A DNA stretch of 64,000 nucleotides from Caenorhabditis remanei (Eukaryota > Nematoda > Chromadorea > Rhabditida > Rhabditidae). The notes under the pieces were generated by a model. That model saw nothing but the letters and a program-made list of their open reading frames with translations, had not been told where the DNA came from and did not search any database. A program made the translations under genes and the position numbers. Below, piece after piece: positions 62,227 to 64,000 of the stretch. The stretch lies in assembly GCF_010183535.1 (NCBI RefSeq), contig NC_071329.1, positions 11,470,001 to 11,534,000 on the forward strand. The letters are read 5' to 3'. Within the stretch, counting starts at the first letter, position 1; the number at the start of each line of letters is the position of its first letter.

Positions 62227-63477
62227 TTAGGTTGTCCCAAAAGTTTTCGAACATAGTTTTGTTAATTTGCTATAGGACAGAGAGCAAGAATCAAACCAAA
62301 CAGTGCATGTTTTCCATTATATAAGACGTCGGGTGTATTGACTATAACATTCATTTCTTCTGGCTGCCTTCTCTCAATGAACGCGGTACCAATCTTTGTC
62401 CCCGACCGACTTCATATTCGTCATGTCATTTTATTTTTGTTTCTATCTAACTCCAAGATCACTGAGATTGAAGAACATATGGTTGAAGTTTATAAGGATA
62501 ATGCCCCTCAACGGTAGACAATTAGCCGTTGGGTCCATCGTTTCAAAAATAATGATTTTTCTTTGGCCGAAGAAGCACGTTCTGGAAGACCAGTGGAGTT
62601 CGACATTGACAAGTTACGGGAGGTAGTGGAAAGTGACCTATTTCAATCCATTCGTGAACTGGCAACAGTAATGGGCTCTACTCACTCTGCGGTAGAAAAA
62701 GGACTGGGAGCTCTTGGCAAGTTGAAAAAAATGGGAACATGGATACCACACAAATTGTCTAACTTTCACCTTGAGCGCCAAGTGGACATGTCACTGCATC
62801 TTCTAACCCACCATCCTAATTTCAACTGGCTGGATCATTTGGTTACGTCGGACGAGAAGTGGGTCTTATACGAAAACCACCACAGGAGAGCCCAGTGGGT
62901 TGATGCTGATAAACAGCCAGAGGGTGTCGTCAAACAGGAGCTACACGCAAAGAAAATAGTGCTCTCCGTCAGGTGGTCTGTTCATGGAATGCTTTATTGG
63001 GAACTGCTTCCCGAGGGAAAAACTATCACCGCCGACTACTATTCTTCTCAATTACAAAAGGTGAAGTCCAAACTGAAAACCTCCCCTCTACACGGTCACA
63101 GAGTCCATTACCTCCATGACAACGCAAAACCACACACCGCAAAGACGACCAAGTCTCTCCTGGCTACATTCCACTGGACAGTCCTTGTTCACTCTCCGTA
63201 AAGCCCTGATCTCGCTCCTTCGGATTACCATCTGTTCAGCGACATGCATCGACCCCTTGAAAGCCAGGACTTCAAAACAAAGTCAGAGGTCGAGAAATGG
63301 TTGAAAAAGTATTTTGACTCGAAGCAGCCTGAGTTTTGGCGGAGAGGTATTGAATCTCTACCTACTAAATGGCAAACAGTCGTGGATGAAGGTGGTCACT
63401 ATGTTTGATTTTTGTAATATTCTGGCTTTGAATAAATTTGATTTCAATAATGTTCGAAAACTTATGGGACAACCTAA
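62227..63477 (+). mobile_element. Mariner (Tc1/mariner) transposon, nearly intact
   Basis: A 1251-bp element bounded by 28-bp inverted repeats beginning TTAGGTTGTCCC. The two arms differ at one position (27 of 28 match). TA target-site duplications flank it at 62225-62226 and 63478-63479. It carries one transposase frame on the plus strand. The near-identity of the repeats and the absence of frameshifts point to a fairly recent insertion, probably absent from this site in related species. Confidence 0.95.
62377..63408 (+). pseudogene. Mariner transposase with two in-frame nonsense codons
   Basis: A single reading frame of 344 codons, including the stop, spans the element; mariner transposases are about 345 residues. 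Two nonsense codons interrupt it: TAG at 62515-62517 (codon 47, in the N-terminal helix-turn-helix region before TISRWVHRF) and TAA at 63199-63201 (codon 275, just before SPDLAPSDYHLF). There is no frameshift. The catalytic triad is visible: TSDEKWVLYENHHR, LHDNAKPHTAK and SPDLAPSD, with 34 residues between the second and third Asp (DD34D). The conserved WVPH-type motif reads WIPHKL. As it stands the copy cannot make full-length transposase, but its ends look mobilisable in trans. Confidence 0.93.
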
Positions 63478-64000
63478 TATTTAGTCTGGTTTATTTGTTT
63501 AACAGAAACGACCTGTCAGAAAACCATGTACGTTCTCTGCCACTTTTTTAACCAGCATGGTCTCCTTTTTCCGATTTTCGACTCTTTAGGTTTGAGTGAA
63601 ACATTGATGCCTTCTCTCTCCCATTTCATTTTTTTCAGATTTTTTTTTTCAAAAAATCGTGTAATTTCATAATTTCAAAAATTTTATAGTTTCAGCCTAA
63701 TTCTCGTATTTCCTAACCTCGTCTATAATTTCTTTTTCTTTCTCTTCCATTACTCATCTTACTTTCTGACACAATGATGACCGTCTGGAATGAAACAATG
63801 AAGCATCCTCCCCTTTTCTTTTTCTTTCTTCTATTTCTTATGTCTATTTCTTCTGAAAAACAAGAAACAATTCCTTGATATTCCGTTTCTTTCTTTTCCT
63901 TCTGTACCATGTTTCTCCAGTTTTCAAGGCTTTTTTTCCTGCAAAATGGTTTGATGAATCAGACACTTCATCGATTATTTCCATGCCCTCGATCACATTT
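63478..64000. other. Non-coding end of the window
   Basis: T/C-rich DNA after the mariner insertion. A 65-codon minus frame (63713-63910) is low-complexity Lys/Arg/Glu-rich and not a gene. Nothing else recognised. Confidence 0.4.

Noticed and set aside
62396..62626. Separate 76-codon frame at the mariner 5' end
   Set aside because: It is out of frame with transposase; the transposase frame itself runs from 62377 and is broken only by a nonsense codon.
1..64000. CRISPR arrays, prokaryotic operons, ribosome binding sites, riboswitches
   Set aside because: Spliced genes, AATAAA signals and nematode gene content show that this is eukaryotic nuclear DNA; no such features are present.

Overview
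The window is nematode DNA, almost certainly from a Caenorhabditis species other than C. elegans. Introns are short (often 45-60 bp) with TTTCAG acceptors, intergenic DNA is AT-rich, trans-splice-like acceptors sit just upstream of several start codons, and polyadenylation signals are close to the stops. From memory, the gene set matches one neighbourhood of C. elegans chromosome II: relatives of F55C12.5 (TEX2-like), F55C12.1 (rfip-2), F59G1.4 (ARMC9-like), tsp-18, vps-35, cgt-3, frh-1, ptp-2 and vrk-1. No database search was run, so orthology is inferred from protein motifs and gene order.

Layout. 97-604 (+): a small secreted or GPI-anchored three-finger (Ly6-like) protein. 967-5851 (-): TEX2-like SMP-domain lipid-transfer protein in nine exons. 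6395-6626 (-): a 58-residue reading frame of uncertain status. 7431-8778 (-): DUF1248/GNAT-like protein. 8779-20554: about 12 kb without conserved coding exons except alternative first exons of a Rab11-FIP protein (rfip-2), whose body is at 20555-21842 (+). 25756-32817 (+): ARMC9-like armadillo protein, with a 3.6-kb intron that holds a GC-rich promoter-like block and a small inverted-repeat element. Then follows a dense same-strand array: tetraspanin (32940-34656), an unrecognised 214-residue protein (35007-35886), VPS35 (36281-39144), ceramide glucosyltransferase (41210-44755), frataxin (45160-45960), an SHP-type tyrosine phosphatase (46519-48803) and VRK kinase (49931-51975). The last 12 kb has no conserved exons that I can see, only possible first exons of a gene beyond the window, and a nearly intact mariner transposon (62227-63477) with two nonsense codons.

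How the genes work together. Several products act on membranes: retromer sorting (VPS35), Rab11 recycling (FIP), ER-linked lipid transfer (TEX2), glycosphingolipid synthesis (CGT) and a tetraspanin. This is a neighbourhood of housekeeping and signalling genes, not an evident pathway cluster. The strongest transcriptional coupling is between the ceramide glucosyltransferase and frataxin genes, whose spacing fits a trans-spliced operon.

I did not find a convincing undescribed biological system. The points most worth checking are the orphan gene at 35007-35886, the 58-residue frame next to TEX2, the alternative-promoter architecture with a recurrent GAGACGCAGAG motif, the intron-internal GC-rich block near 30.6 kb, and the recently inactivated mariner. 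Exon coordinates were assembled by hand from reading frame and splice signals and are predictions.
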